Positions 1 to 8,283 of a stretch of 46,679 nt of DNA are shown here, piece after piece. A program made the position numbers and the translations under genes. How positions within the stretch are numbered: the stretch's first letter is position 1; each line of letters opens with the position of its first letter. The stretch lies in the NCBI RefSeq assembly GCF_001509585.1, contig NZ_LNCI01000020.1:1-46679 (forward strand), given 5' to 3'. The stretch comes from Tropicimonas marinistellae. GTDB taxonomy: Bacteria > Pseudomonadota > Alphaproteobacteria > Rhodobacterales > Rhodobacteraceae. The notes under the pieces are model-generated. The model worked only from the letters and a program-made list of their open reading frames with translations. It did not search any database and was not told where the DNA came from.

Positions 1-124
1 TCCCGCGGCCAAGCTCAAGGGCGTCCTTGTGGCCGATGTTGAGGTAGTCGCCGACTTCGCCGGAATAGTCGCGGTTGGCCATACGGGCCAGTACTGGCGT
101 TGCGCCGGAGGGAAGAGTGGTCAT
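1..124 (-). CDS. Unidentified protein, N-terminal fragment cut by the window edge
   Basis: Reading the minus strand from an ATG at 124 gives 41 codons without a stop that run off the left edge (begins MTTLPSGATPVLARMANRDY). I do not recognise the family. The composition is ordinary for a soluble protein; there is no signal peptide or membrane segment in the visible part. No clear Shine-Dalgarno precedes the ATG. It would be divergent from mgsA across a roughly 490-base gap. The call rests only on an open frame with plausible codon use, so it is tentative. Confidence 0.4.
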   Translation of the reverse strand, partial: MTTLPSGATPVLARMANRDYSGEVGDYLNIGHKDALELGRG

Positions 125-610
125 TTTCTGGCCATCCGTTCGATCCTGTTCACGCCCCCGCAATCGGGCTTCGTCTCGCATCCAATGATGGAAAAAATGT
201 GGCAGTTTTGTTGCCCCGAAACGCGATATCTTGGGGGCTGGGCGGCAAAAAATACCAATTTCAGAACCTTAAAGCGCATACTTCTCGTCAAATTCGCGAA
301 ATCGGGGTGTGTTTGGCCCGGCAATTGCGGCGCGGATTATCTGGATGGAAGTCGCGATGCAGGGTCACTGTTGATCGGGCGGAAACCGCCCGCCACGGGA
401 CGCGGCTGGACGGCGGCGCAAGGCAGGCCGGCAAAATCCGGAAATGGCGGCGCTGATTGGCGGCTCGGGCTGGTCTTGGATCTTCAGCCGCTCACGGCGA
501 AAGCGGTTGCGGCGCGGTGCCTTCGGCGCGATATCATGGGGGCAGTAGCTGGCGGTGGCCCGCGGGGCCGCGCCGGTACCGATGGTATTGCGATCTCGAA
601 GGATGACCGA
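125..610. other. Intergenic region with no recognised gene
   Basis: This gap lies between the divergent left-edge gene and mgsA. The plus-strand frame of mgsA stays open upstream to position 29, but the residues encoded before 611 resemble no family, and the stretch about 190-320 is clearly less GC-rich than its surroundings, which fits a promoter region rather than coding sequence. I see no convincing small gene, RNA or -35/-10 pair. Confidence 0.5.
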
Positions 611-1042
611 ATGACCCGAATGGCCGCGCGAAAACGGATCGCGCTGGTGGCGCATGACGCCATGAAACCCGCATTGGTCGCCTGGGCGGCACGGAACCGC
701 GATGTGCTCGCCCGCCACGATCTCTGGGGCACGGGAACGACGGGCGGCAAGGTCGCCGAGGGCACGGGGCTCGAGGTGACGCGCCTCAAGAGCGGCCCGC
801 TGGGCGGGGATCAGCAGATCGGCGCAATGATCGCCGAAGGCGAGCTCGATATTCTCGTTTTCTTCAGCGATCCGCTGACCGCCATGCCTCACGACGTGGA
901 TGTGAAGGCGCTGCTGCGGATCTCCACGCTGGAACAGGTCGTCGTGGCCTGCAACGCGGCGACGGCGGATTTCGTGGTGGCCTCTGGGCTCTTGGAGGCG
1001 GCCTATTCGCCGGTCGAGAGCGAAGCCGCGCACGCCGGGTAA
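611..1042 (+). CDS. mgsA: Methylglyoxal synthase
   Basis: MgsA converts dihydroxyacetone phosphate to methylglyoxal and phosphate in the cytoplasm, a bypass that relieves phosphosugar overload. The 143-residue product is close to the usual 150. It shows the phosphate-binding stretch WGTGTTGGKV, the catalytic-loop segment SGPLGGDQQIG with the essential aspartate, SDPLTAMPHDVDV with the conserved histidine, and the family ending around CNAATADFV. The ATG at 611 begins MTRMAARKRIALVAHD, which matches where the family fold starts; the longer open frame upstream is ignored. A second ATG at 620 is also possible. The gene appears monocistronic: a long inverted repeat lies between it and lolC. Confidence 0.93.
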   Translation: MTRMAARKRIALVAHDAMKPALVAWAARNRDVLARHDLWGTGTTGGKVAEGTGLEVTRLKSGPLGGDQQIGAMIAEGELDILVFFSDPLTAMPHDVDVKALLRISTLEQVVVACNAATADFVVASGLLEAAYSPVESEAAHAG

Positions 1043-1140
1043 AGCGGTTCGCTCATCCGTGAATCGCCATTGCCTGCCTCGAATCCGCGTTTTGTGTACG
1101 ATTGGCGATCCGCGATGGCGCAAGTTCTTGGCGGGTCGGC

Positions 1141-1184
1141 GCTGCCGCCCGGCCTGAGCGGTTGACGCTCCGGGCGAAGGCAGC
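1141..1184. terminator. Long inverted repeat between mgsA and lolC
   Basis: Arms GCTGCCGCCCGG (1141-1152) and CCGGGC plus GGCAGC (1170-1175, 1179-1184) can pair with a small bulge. There is no T run, so it is only a possible terminator for mgsA or a leader structure for lolC. Confidence 0.3.
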
Positions 1185-1214
1185 CATTCAGAACGCAAAA
1201 CACCGGAGCAGACC

Positions 1215-2501
1215 TTGCCGCAGAGCCCACCGCCCTTTGCCGCCTTCGAGTGGATGATCGCCTGGCGCTACCTGCGCGCGCGCCGCGCGGAGGGCGGTGT
1301 CTCGGTGATGACCTGGATCAGCCTCGTCGGCATCACGCTGGCCGTTTTCGCGCTGATCGCCACGCTGGCGGTGCGATCCGGTTTCCGTGCCGAGTTCGTC
1401 GATACGATCCTTGGCGCCAATGCCCATGTCACCGTCTATCAATCGGCCGAGGTGTCGGAAACCGGGCAGGTCGACCGGACCATCGCCGATTACGCAAGCA
1501 TGGCGGAGCGCGTGCGGGCGGTGCCGGGCGTGACCCGGGCGGCGCCCCTCGTCAAGGGGCAGGTGATGGCCAGTTTCGGCGGCCGCAACGCCGGTGTCGA
1601 GGTCTTCGGGATCTCGGCGGAGGATCTCGCCACCATTCCCCGCATCGCCGCGCCCGAACGGCACAGCGGCGACCTTGCCCGGTTCGAGGCCGGTATCGCG
1701 GTCGGATGGGGTGTCGCCCAGCAGCTCGGCGCCAGCGTGGGCGACCGGATCAAGCTGATCTCGCCCGACGGGGTCAAGACGGCCTTCGGCACCTCGCCGC
1801 GCGTGAACGCCTACGAGGTGGTCTATGTCTTCCAGGCGGGCCGCTACGATATCGACCGAACGCGCGTCTACCTGCCCTTCGCGGAGGCGCAGAGCTTCTT
1901 CAACCGCGAAGGCGTCGCCGACGAGCTGGAGGTCATGGTGGCCGACCCCGAGGCCGTCCATGCCATGTCGGCGGACCTGATGCGCGCCGGGGGCGAGCGC
2001 ACGCTGCTCTGGACCTGGCACGACGCGTCCGGCGCCTTCCTGCGCGCCCTCGAGGTCGAGGACAACGTGATGTTCGTGATCCTGTCGATCCTCGTGCTGA
2101 TCGCGGCGATGAACATCATTTCCGGCCTCATCATGCTGGTGAAGAACAAGGGGCGCGACATCGGCATCCTGCGCACCATGGGGCTGACCGAAGGCTCGGT
2201 GATGCGCGTCTTCTTCATCTGCGGTGCCTCCGTGGGCACCATCGGCACCCTGGCGGGCGTGATCCTCGGCTGTCTCTTCGCGATCTACATCGACCCGATC
2301 TTCTCCTTCGTGAACTACATCGGCGGCGGCGGTGTCTGGGACCCGTCGATCCGCGGTATCTACAACCTGCCGGCGAAGCTGGAGCCGGGAGACGTGCTCT
2401 CGGCGGTCGTCCTGTCGCTGGGCCTGTCCTTCATCGTGACGATTTTTCCCGCCCGCCGTGCCGCCCGCATGAACCCGGTGGAGGCCCTGCGCTATGAGTG
2501 A
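1215..2501 (+). CDS. lolC: Lipoprotein-releasing ABC transporter permease, LolC/LolE family
   Basis: This is the inner-membrane permease of the LolCDE machine that extracts mature lipoproteins from the inner membrane and hands them to LolA. The 428-residue protein has the family plan: cytoplasmic N-terminus (FEWMIAWRYLRARR), a first membrane helix at about 29-52, a large periplasmic domain, then three helices at about 284-310, 332-356 and 394-412, with a C-terminal PARRAARMNPVEALRYE tail typical of MacB/LolC permeases. The start is a TTG at 1215 with GGAG 7 bases upstream (1205-1208); a later ATG at 1251 would cut off part of the conserved N-terminus. It overlaps lolD by 8 bases. Only one permease gene is present, so the complex would be a homodimer, as in other alphaproteobacteria. 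Confidence 0.92.
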   Translation: MPQSPPPFAAFEWMIAWRYLRARRAEGGVSVMTWISLVGITLAVFALIATLAVRSGFRAEFVDTILGANAHVTVYQSAEVSETGQVDRTIADYASMAERVRAVPGVTRAAPLVKGQVMASFGGRNAGVEVFGISAEDLATIPRIAAPERHSGDLARFEAGIAVGWGVAQQLGASVGDRIKLISPDGVKTAFGTSPRVNAYEVVYVFQAGRYDIDRTRVYLPFAEAQSFFNREGVADELEVMVADPEAVHAMSADLMRAGGERTLLWTWHDASGAFLRALEVEDNVMFVILSILVLIAAMNIISGLIMLVKNKGRDIGILRTMGLTEGSVMRVFFICGASVGTIGTLAGVILGCLFAIYIDPIFSFVNYIGGGGVWDPSIRGIYNLPAKLEPGDVLSAVVLSLGLSFIVTIFPARRAARMNPVEALRYE

Positions 2502-3177
2502 GGCCGCACTCGACCTGCGCGGGATCGCGAAAACCTACAATCCCGGCACGCCCGGCGCCGTGTCCGTGCTCGACGGCGTGGACCTGAGCGTGTCGCAGGG
2601 CGAGGTGGTGGCCCTCGTGGCCCCCTCGGGCGCGGGAAAGTCCACGCTTCTTCACATCGCCGGCCTGCTGGATACCGCGGACCGGGGGCAGGTGTTCCTC
2701 GGCGGGCAGGAGATGACCGGCAAGGCCGATGCCACGCGCACCCGCGCCCGGCGCCGGGAGGTGGGCTTCGTCTACCAGTTCCACCACCTGCTGCCCGAAT
2801 TCACCGCGGCCGAGAACATCGTGCTGCCGCAACTCGCGAACGCGGTTCCGGCGGCAACGGCGCGCGCGCGCGCAGGGGAACTCCTCGAAACCGTCGGTCT
2901 GACGGCCCGCGCAGACCATCGCCCCGCGCAGCTTTCCGGCGGCGAGCAGCAGCGCGTCGCCTTCTGCCGCGCGCTGGCCAACGCACCGCGCCTGCTCCTG
3001 GCCGACGAACCCACGGGCAACCTCGACCCGGGCACCTCCGATACCGTCTTCGCAGCGCTGATGGCCCTCGTCCGCGAAACCGGGATGGCCGCCGTGGTGG
3101 CGACGCACAACCTCGATCTCGCGGCGCGTATGGATCGCGTGGTCCGGCTGGAGGCGGGGCAGGTGGTGCCGCAATAG
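2494..3177 (+). CDS. lolD: Lipoprotein-releasing ABC transporter ATP-binding protein
   Basis: This is the ATPase that powers LolC for lipoprotein release. The 227-residue protein has Walker A APSGAGKST at about 43-51, a Q-loop in VYQFHHLLPEFTAAENI, the ABC signature LSGGEQQRV, Walker B LLLADEPTGNLD and the H-loop histidine in VATHNLD. QFHHLLPEFTA is characteristic of the LolD/MacB/FtsE-type subgroup. It starts inside the 3' end of lolC (8-base overlap), so the two are translationally coupled. The next gene is convergent and only 23 bases away. Confidence 0.94.
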   Translation: MSEAALDLRGIAKTYNPGTPGAVSVLDGVDLSVSQGEVVALVAPSGAGKSTLLHIAGLLDTADRGQVFLGGQEMTGKADATRTRARRREVGFVYQFHHLLPEFTAAENIVLPQLANAVPAATARARAGELLETVGLTARADHRPAQLSGGEQQRVAFCRALANAPRLLLADEPTGNLDPGTSDTVFAALMALVRETGMAAVVATHNLDLAARMDRVVRLEAGQVVPQ

Positions 3178-3200
3178 CGGTTCCGGGGGCGCCCGCCGCC

Positions 3201-3641
3201 TCACGCCCGTTGCGTGAGCACCACGCCAGCCGCCATCAGCGCGATACCAGCCCCTCGCATCAGCGATACCGGCCTCACCGGGGCACCGAACAATCCGAAC
3301 TGGTCGATGAGCGCCGCCGACGCGAGTTGTCCGATCAGGACGAAGAATACCGCGTTGCCGACGCCGAACCGCGGCGCGATCGCCGTGACGGACAGGACGT
3401 AGAATGCAATCAGCACACCGGCCAGAAACAGGTGCGGCGGGGCACCGGCGGCCCGCAGAACGGCGCGCGGCCCGGTGGCCCCTGCGGCACCAAGCGCCAC
3501 GCAGAGCGCGACACAGAACAGGATGACGGCGGCGGCGGCCGGCGAGCCGAGGCGCTGGCCAAGTGCGGCATTCAGCGCGGCGAGCACCGGAATGCCGATC
3601 CCGGCACAGAACATGACGGCGGCGTAGATCTGGGTCTGCAT
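3201..3641 (-). CDS. YdcZ-type small-multidrug/DMT family membrane protein (DUF606)
   Basis: The 146-residue, very hydrophobic protein has about five membrane helices (MQTQIYAAVMFCAGIGIPVLA at the start, ending GIALMAAGVVLTQRA). Length, hydropathy and the AALNAALGQRLGSPAAAAVI pattern fit the DUF606/YdcZ branch of the drug/metabolite transporter superfamily; members often occur as pairs, but only one is here. Substrate unknown. The ATG at 3641 was chosen over longer in-frame extensions because those would add an unrelated hydrophilic leader that overlaps the FNR-like box. It is divergent from the cytochrome c pair. Confidence 0.8.
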   Translation of the reverse strand: MQTQIYAAVMFCAGIGIPVLAALNAALGQRLGSPAAAAVILFCVALCVALGAAGATGPRAVLRAAGAPPHLFLAGVLIAFYVLSVTAIAPRFGVGNAVFFVLIGQLASAALIDQFGLFGAPVRPVSLMRGAGIALMAAGVVLTQRA

Positions 3642-3705
3642 GGGCGCTCCTGCGGTTCGACTGCGGCAGACTGAAAGATTGCCAGATCCTGAGCAAGTCC
3701 GGCGG

Positions 3706-3719
3706 TTGACCCGGATCAA
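3706..3719. promoter_or_regulatory. FNR/FnrL-type binding site
   Basis: TTGAC-CCGG-ATCAA fits the FNR-family consensus TTGAT-N4-ATCAA with a single C for T, a change commonly tolerated by alphaproteobacterial FnrL. It is in the divergent gap between the YdcZ-type gene and the two cytochromes c, 52 bases before the first cytochrome ATG. Confidence 0.6.
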
Positions 3720-3771
3720 TGACAGCGATTGGTTAAGGGAGGACCATCGGGCAGCCAGATTGGAGGCCGAA

Positions 3772-4185
3772 ATGACGCCATATGCCAGAGGGTGCGCCGT
3801 CCTCGTCGCCATGTCCTGTGCGGTTGCGGCACTGTCGGGTGCGGCGCGCGCCGAGCCTGCGCCGGAGAGCTACGTCGATGCCTGTGCCGGTTGCCACGGG
3901 CCGGATGCACGCGGCGGCGGGCCGAAAGCCGCAATGCTGAGTGTCACCGTTCCGGATCTCACCACCCTTGCCGCCAGAAACGGCGGTACTTTCGACGCGG
4001 TGCGCGTGATCCGCCTGATTGACGGGCGCGAAGGGTTGTCGGCGCATGGCGGGCCGATGCCAATGTTCGGCGGCTTGCTCACCGGCCGTTCGGCCGTGAT
4101 CGACGGTCCGGACGGCAGCCCGGTCATGACGACCGAACCGATCCTCGATATCGTGATGTGGCTCGAAATGCTCCAGGAGCCCTGA
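3772..4185 (+). CDS. Small periplasmic c-type cytochrome
   Basis: The 137-residue monoheme class I cytochrome c would be an electron carrier in the periplasm. An N-terminal signal peptide ends near SGAARAE (about residue 24). The heme motif CAGCH sits in the first part of the mature protein, and GGPMPMFGG, about 60 residues on, probably supplies the axial methionine. The ATG at 3772 has GGAGG 7 bases upstream. One base separates it from a second cytochrome of the same length and layout, so the pair arose by duplication. The upstream FNR-like box suggests induction when oxygen is low. Partner enzyme unknown. Confidence 0.85.
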   Translation: MTPYARGCAVLVAMSCAVAALSGAARAEPAPESYVDACAGCHGPDARGGGPKAAMLSVTVPDLTTLAARNGGTFDAVRVIRLIDGREGLSAHGGPMPMFGGLLTGRSAVIDGPDGSPVMTTEPILDIVMWLEMLQEP

Positions 4186-4186
4186 C

Positions 4187-4600
4187 ATGCGAACGGTTGC
4201 CAATGTCTTCGGGTGGTGCGCGGCGCCCCTCTTTGCGCTTTGTGCCCTACCGGCCGGCGCAACCGACACACAGGTCGGCGAAGCGCTCTTTTCGCGCTAC
4301 TGCGCCACATGCCACGGTCACGGTGCGGCGGGCGACGGAGCTTCGGCCAGCGCCCTCGACACAAGCCCCGAAAACCTGACGACGCTTGCGGCCGGCAACG
4401 GCGGGGTCTTTCCCGTGGCGCGCGTGGTGCGCCGGGTCGAGGGAACCGACCGCATGGGTGCCGACGGCAGCCCGATGCCCGTCTACGGCGCCTTTTTCGA
4501 AGGGGCTCCGACGGTGCAGATCGAAACGGAAGAGGGGCTGATGACGGCCAGCCTCCCGGTTCTTGAAATCGTCACCTATCTCAAGGGCCTGCAACGCTGA
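4187..4600 (+). CDS. Small periplasmic c-type cytochrome, second of a tandem pair
   Basis: The 137-residue monoheme cytochrome c has a signal peptide ending near LPAGAT, heme motif CATCH and candidate methionine ligand in SPMPVYGAFF. It shares with its upstream neighbour the segments (N/T)LTTLAA-NGG-F and a C-terminal LEIV-YL-GLQ or LDIV-WLEMLQ pattern, so the two are paralogues. It starts 1 base after the preceding stop with AGGAG upstream and must be co-transcribed. Cytochromes with this early CxxCH and a late MP motif often serve as electron donors to oxidases or reductases; which one cannot be told from this window. Confidence 0.85.
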   Translation: MRTVANVFGWCAAPLFALCALPAGATDTQVGEALFSRYCATCHGHGAAGDGASASALDTSPENLTTLAAGNGGVFPVARVVRRVEGTDRMGADGSPMPVYGAFFEGAPTVQIETEEGLMTASLPVLEIVTYLKGLQR

Positions 4601-4736
4601 TCGATGCGTTTGGGTCACGTGACAATTGAATGACAGTCGCGCGATGTCGATGCGCGCTCCCTTGCACGTATTCCGCTTCGGTTTACCTTGGTGCCAGTTG
4701 CCCCTGGGACCCGCTCGATTCGGGAGACGTCTTGAC

Positions 4737-5582
4737 ATGAAAACCCGTATCTTCGGCACAATCGGTGTGGCGATGCTCGCCCTCGCGGGGAGCGTGTCCG
4801 CGCAGGAGGTAACCGATCCCGTTGCCGCCGCGCCCGTTTCGGAGCAGCCGCTCGCACTTTCGCGGATCGACCCGAGCAAGAACGTCGTTCTCCGCTATGA
4901 CATTCGCGCTGGCGCCCAGGCACGCCCGGCCTATTTCGGGTCGGACGATTACACAATCGCACCTGATTTCGCGATCCGCTTCGACTACGCGAAAATCCGC
5001 GGACTGGGTGAGTACGGCGATGCCACGGGCTCGCGGCCGCCAAGTGCCCTTGGCCTGCGTGGCTCGCTGCGGTTCATCGGGAAGCGCGACAGCGGCGATC
5101 ATGACGAGTTGAAAGGGCTTGAGGATATCGACCCGACCCTGGAACTCGGTCTCGGTGTCGTTTACCGGCAGCGGAATTTCGAGGCCTTCGGCGACGTTCG
5201 ATATGGCGTGCTGGGCACGCAGGATTTCTTCGGCGAGGTCGGGCTCGATGCGATCAGCTATCCCAACGATCGCTGGGAACTGCGGGTCGGCCCGCGGTTC
5301 AGTTTCGGCGACAACGGCTTCACCGATACCTACTTCGGCGTGACCGACGCAGAGTCGGACGCAAGCGGGCTTGACGCGTTCGACCCCGATGGCGGTCTGC
5401 TCGGCGCAGGGATCGAGGCAACGGCCCGCTACCGGTTCAACGAGCTCTGGGGCCTTGAGGCGTCAGTGCGCGCCGACCGTCTGCTGAATGGCGCCGCGGA
5501 TTCTCCGATCACGGAGATGGGCAACGAAGACCAGTTCCGTGTCCGCGTCGGCGTGACCCGCGAACTCGTTCTGCAATTCTGA
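4737..5582 (+). CDS. MipA/OmpV family outer membrane protein
   Basis: The 281-residue outer membrane beta-barrel protein has a signal peptide to about residue 22 (VSAQ). The mature part has alternating aromatic strands, the family stretch RAGAQARPAYFGSDDY, a central GDVRYGVLG segment, FGDNGFTDTYFGV matching the MipA/OmpV signature, and a C-terminal phenylalanine (ELVLQF) as expected for barrel assembly by BamA. MipA was described in E. coli as a scaffold linking murein enzymes; many members are of unknown function. The ATG at 4737 follows GGGAGA. A perfect palindrome GTCACGTGAC (4614-4623) lies in the 136-base upstream gap. The upstream in-frame extension to 4626 lacks signal-peptide character and was not used. 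Confidence 0.83.
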   Translation: MKTRIFGTIGVAMLALAGSVSAQEVTDPVAAAPVSEQPLALSRIDPSKNVVLRYDIRAGAQARPAYFGSDDYTIAPDFAIRFDYAKIRGLGEYGDATGSRPPSALGLRGSLRFIGKRDSGDHDELKGLEDIDPTLELGLGVVYRQRNFEAFGDVRYGVLGTQDFFGEVGLDAISYPNDRWELRVGPRFSFGDNGFTDTYFGVTDAESDASGLDAFDPDGGLLGAGIEATARYRFNELWGLEASVRADRLLNGAADSPITEMGNEDQFRVRVGVTRELVLQF

Positions 5583-5610
5583 TCCACAGCGTTTCGTCTC
5601 AAACCTGAAC

Positions 5611-5642
5611 CGCCTTTCGCCGCCTCCCGGGCGCGAAAGGCG
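5611..5642. terminator. Perfect 10-bp hairpin downstream of the MipA gene
   Basis: CGCCTTTCGC (5611-5620) pairs exactly with GCGAAAGGCG (5633-5642) around a 12-base loop. It lies in the 226-base convergent gap between the MipA gene and lipA. There is no T run, so it is a possible bidirectional terminator or mRNA-end protecting structure. Confidence 0.4.
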
Positions 5643-5808
5643 CTGCGCGATACATCAGGGTGTCGCCCTGACGCCAAAGGTGCCGGGGCACCGCGTTGGA
5701 TTGCAGCCTGCCGGGCGGCGACGCGGTGCGATCTCCGGGTTTCCCGGCGATGTTCCGTTGTGGGTGTGCAGGCGGAACAGCCCCGCAGGGCCGTCCCGGC
5801 CAGTCCGT

Positions 5809-6759
5809 TCAGGCGCGTCCGAGCTTTCGCAGCCGCGCTTCCCGCAATTGCGCGAAGTCGTCTCCGGCGTGGTAGGAGGACCGCGTCAGCGGCGTTGCCG
5901 AGACCATCAGGAAGCCTTTGCCATAGGCCGCCTTCTCGTAGGACTTGAACTCCTCCGGCGTCACGAAGCGTTCCACCGCGTGATGCTTCGGCGTCGGCTG
6001 TAGGTATTGTCCGATGGTCAGGAAATCGACGTCCGCCGAGCGCATGTCGTCCATCACCTGCAATACGCCCTGCCGGTCCTCCCCGAGACCGACCATGATG
6101 CCGGACTTGGTGAACATCGTCGGGTCCAGCTCCTTCACCCGCTGCAACAGGCGCAGCGAGTGGAAATAGCGCGCCCCCGGCCGCACCGTGGGGTAGAGGC
6201 CCGGCACCGTTTCAAGGTTGTGGTTGAACACATCCGGTTTCGCCTCGACCACGGTTTCCAGCACCTCCGGGGTGCATTTCAGGAAATCCGGGGTCAGGAT
6301 CTCGATCGTGGACTCCGGCGCGCGATGCCGGATGGCGCGGATCGTCTGGGCGAAATGCTCCGCGCCGCCGTCCTCCAGATCGTCCCTGTCGACCGACGTG
6401 ACAACCACGTGGCGCAGCCCGAGCTTCTGCACCGCATGGGCCACGCGGCCCGGCTCGAAGGCGTCCAGATCCTGCGGCTTGCCGGTCGCCACGTTGCAGA
6501 AGGTGCAGCCGCGGGTACAGATCTCGCCCATGATCATCATCGTGGCGTGCCCCTGGCTCCAGCATTCGCCCACATTCGGGCAGCCGGCTTCCTCGCAGAC
6601 CGTGGACAGCCCCAGCTCCCGCATCAGCTTGTGCGTATCGTTGAACCCCTGGCCGCCGGGCGCCTTCACCCGGATCCAGGCGGGTTTCTTTGGCTGGGCG
6701 TTGTCGGGCCGGTGGGCCTTCTCAGGGTGGCGTTGATCGGGGATCTTCAGGTCGCGCAT
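5809..6759 (-). CDS. lipA: Lipoyl synthase
   Basis: This radical-SAM enzyme inserts two sulfurs into octanoyl groups on E2 and GcvH proteins to form lipoyl cofactors. The 316-residue protein has both cluster motifs: the auxiliary [12 protein letters not shown] and the radical-SAM CTRGCTFC, plus the C-terminal RSSYHA segment whose serine ligates the auxiliary cluster. The ATG at 6759 ([14 protein letters not shown]) is preceded by GAGGTG; an extension of 17 codons upstream is possible but not family-like. It stands alone between convergent and tandem neighbours. Confidence 0.96.
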   Translation of the reverse strand: MRDLKIPDQRHPEKAHRPDNAQPKKPAWIRVKAPGGQGFNDTHKLMRELGLSTVCEEAGCPNVGECWSQGHATMMIMGEICTRGCTFCNVATGKPQDLDAFEPGRVAHAVQKLGLRHVVVTSVDRDDLEDGGAEHFAQTIRAIRHRAPESTIEILTPDFLKCTPEVLETVVEAKPDVFNHNLETVPGLYPTVRPGARYFHSLRLLQRVKELDPTMFTKSGIMVGLGEDRQGVLQVMDDMRSADVDFLTIGQYLQPTPKHHAVERFVTPEEFKSYEKAAYGKGFLMVSATPLTRSSYHAGDDFAQLREARLRKLGRA

Positions 6760-6930
6760 CTCACACCTCGCAGTTCCCTGAGTCATATAGGGGCCGCCAT
6801 CTAAAACCAATCGCCATTTCCTACACGCAACCCAGCCATGCGGAAACGCGACGTGCCGTCGCCCGAACCGCCGCGAAGCCGGTGTCAGGCGGGTGCAACC
6901 GCGTTCGGAGCCCCGTGACGGGGATGCCGC

Positions 6931-7818
6931 CTACCGCGCCGGCGCAAGCCCCTTGAGATAGGCGGCTATCGCGTCCCGGTCGTCGTCGGGCAGCTGGCTG
7001 AGACCGGCGATGATGGATTCCATCTCCCGGCTCACCTCCTCGTGGTCCGGGCTAAAGCCGCTTTCCAGGTACCAGGCCATTTCGGCCGTGCTCCAGCTGA
7101 TCGCGGCCGGCGTGATGTTGGGCACGTCCCCGCGGCCGGCCGGATTTGCGGCACCCGCCATCCAGCGGCTTCGGTCGAGCCCGCCGAACCGGTCTCGCGG
7201 CGTGTGGCATTCGGCGCAATGGCCGAGCGCCTCGACGAGGTAGCGGCCGCGCTCGATCTGCGGGCTCGGCGCGGCGCCCACGAAAGCGTCCTTCAGATAG
7301 CGCTGCTTCCAGAAGCCGATCGCACCGCGGAAGGAATAGGGGAAGGGGATCTCGTTGGCCCCGCGTGGCGTCGAATCCTCGGGCAGTGTGTCCAGATAGG
7401 CCTTGAGGTCCGCCACATCCTGCAGCGCCATCCGGGTGTAGGTCGTGTAGGGCATCGCCGGGTAGAGGTGCCGGCCATCGGGCGTGACCCCGCGCTTCAA
7501 CACCCCTGCGAGGTCGGCGAGACTGTACCCGCCAATACCATGCGTCGGGTCCGGGGAGATATTCGGAACAACGAAGGTGCCGAACGCCGTGGGCAACCTG
7601 CGCCCGCCGGAGAGCAGCGGCGCCTCCTGCGCTTCGGCGCCACGGTCGGCATGGCAGGAGGCACAGCCCGCGGCGAGGAATACCTGCCGGCCGGCCGCCG
7701 CGTCGCCGCTGAAGCCGGCCACCGCGGTCTCCGGCAATGGGCGCGCCCGCGTCAGCCAGAAGCCGCCGGCCCCGAGCAGACCCACGATGAGAACGAGGAA
7801 TGTGAGAAAACGGCCCAT
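6931..7818 (-). CDS. Membrane-anchored diheme cytochrome c
   Basis: The 295-residue protein begins with one hydrophobic helix (FLTFLVLIVGLLGAGGFWL, about 4-22), probably an uncleaved anchor. Two cytochrome c domains follow, with heme motifs CASCH and CAECH, and with PNISPD and PNITPA segments as in the cytochrome subunits of PQQ-alcohol, aldehyde or gluconate dehydrogenases. No dehydrogenase gene is adjacent, so its partner is unknown. The start at 7818 has AAGGA upstream; a longer open frame upstream encodes arginine-rich, non-family sequence. A small inverted repeat (CCCC/GGGG, 6911-6923) lies just past its stop. Confidence 0.87.
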   Translation of the reverse strand: MGRFLTFLVLIVGLLGAGGFWLTRARPLPETAVAGFSGDAAAGRQVFLAAGCASCHADRGAEAQEAPLLSGGRRLPTAFGTFVVPNISPDPTHGIGGYSLADLAGVLKRGVTPDGRHLYPAMPYTTYTRMALQDVADLKAYLDTLPEDSTPRGANEIPFPYSFRGAIGFWKQRYLKDAFVGAAPSPQIERGRYLVEALGHCAECHTPRDRFGGLDRSRWMAGAANPAGRGDVPNITPAAISWSTAEMAWYLESGFSPDHEEVSREMESIIAGLSQLPDDDRDAIAAYLKGLAPAR

Positions 7819-8072
7819 ATGCTGTCCTTCCACGACCGGCGCCGCGCCACGGCGCAACGTCCCTTGGCGGCAGATTAGAAAGTTCCGCGCTGCAGCGCAA
7901 AGGCAGGAAGGCGGTCTTTCCGGGAGGGTTGCGTAACGGCACTGCGTCCTTGCCGAGCCTCCGCGCCAATCTGGCGCCTGTTCCCGGCGCGCGCCGCCGA
8001 CCCTCGGCCGCATCTTGCGCGCCGCCGGTCGCAGGGCGCCACGGGACGGCGCGCGAGATGATCAGCCGGTTC

Positions 8073-8091
8073 ACCCCGATCGCATCGGGGT
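8073..8091 (-). terminator. Hairpin immediately after the 63-residue membrane protein gene
   Basis: ACCCCGAT (8073-8080) pairs with ATCGGGGT (8084-8091) around a 3-base loop, directly adjoining the stop codon at 8092-8094 of the minus-strand gene. No T run follows in that direction, so termination is possible but unproven. Confidence 0.35.
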
Positions 8092-8283
8092 TTAGAAGCC
8101 CGACGGGCGCGGCACCCGGCCGGGCCGGTCGGCGGTCATCCAATCGGGCCAGTAGCCCGCCCGTTCGATGGCGACGATCAGCAGGCAGACGACCAGAACG
8201 CCAAGCACGAGCATCACGCGCTGCCCCGACGGCGGGTTCTGAACCCAGCGTTTCATTCGGAAGAACCAGTGGGGGCCGAGCAT
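8092..8283 (-). CDS. Small single-pass membrane protein of unknown function
   Basis: The 63-residue protein begins MLGPHWFFRMKRWVQNPPSG, then has one strongly hydrophobic helix (VMLVLGVLVVCLLIVAI, about 25-41) and a tryptophan/proline-rich tail GYWPDWMTADRPG. Positive residues before the helix suggest the N-terminus is cytoplasmic. Proteins of this look occur in Rhodobacterales genomes, from memory, but I know of no function. The ATG at 8283 has no strong Shine-Dalgarno; a longer frame to 8520 lacks membrane-protein logic. It diverges from ftsW across a 304-base gap. Confidence 0.65.
   Translation of the reverse strand: MLGPHWFFRMKRWVQNPPSGQRVMLVLGVLVVCLLIVAIERAGYWPDWMTADRPGRVPRPSGF

Noticed and set aside
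29-610. Upstream extension of the mgsA frame
   Set aside because: The added residues match no family and the region has promoter-like composition; the ATG at 611 fits the fold.
4614-4623. GTCACGTGAC palindrome as an operator
   Set aside because: A short palindrome with a common CACGTG core and no supporting promoter elements; mentioned only in the MipA entry.
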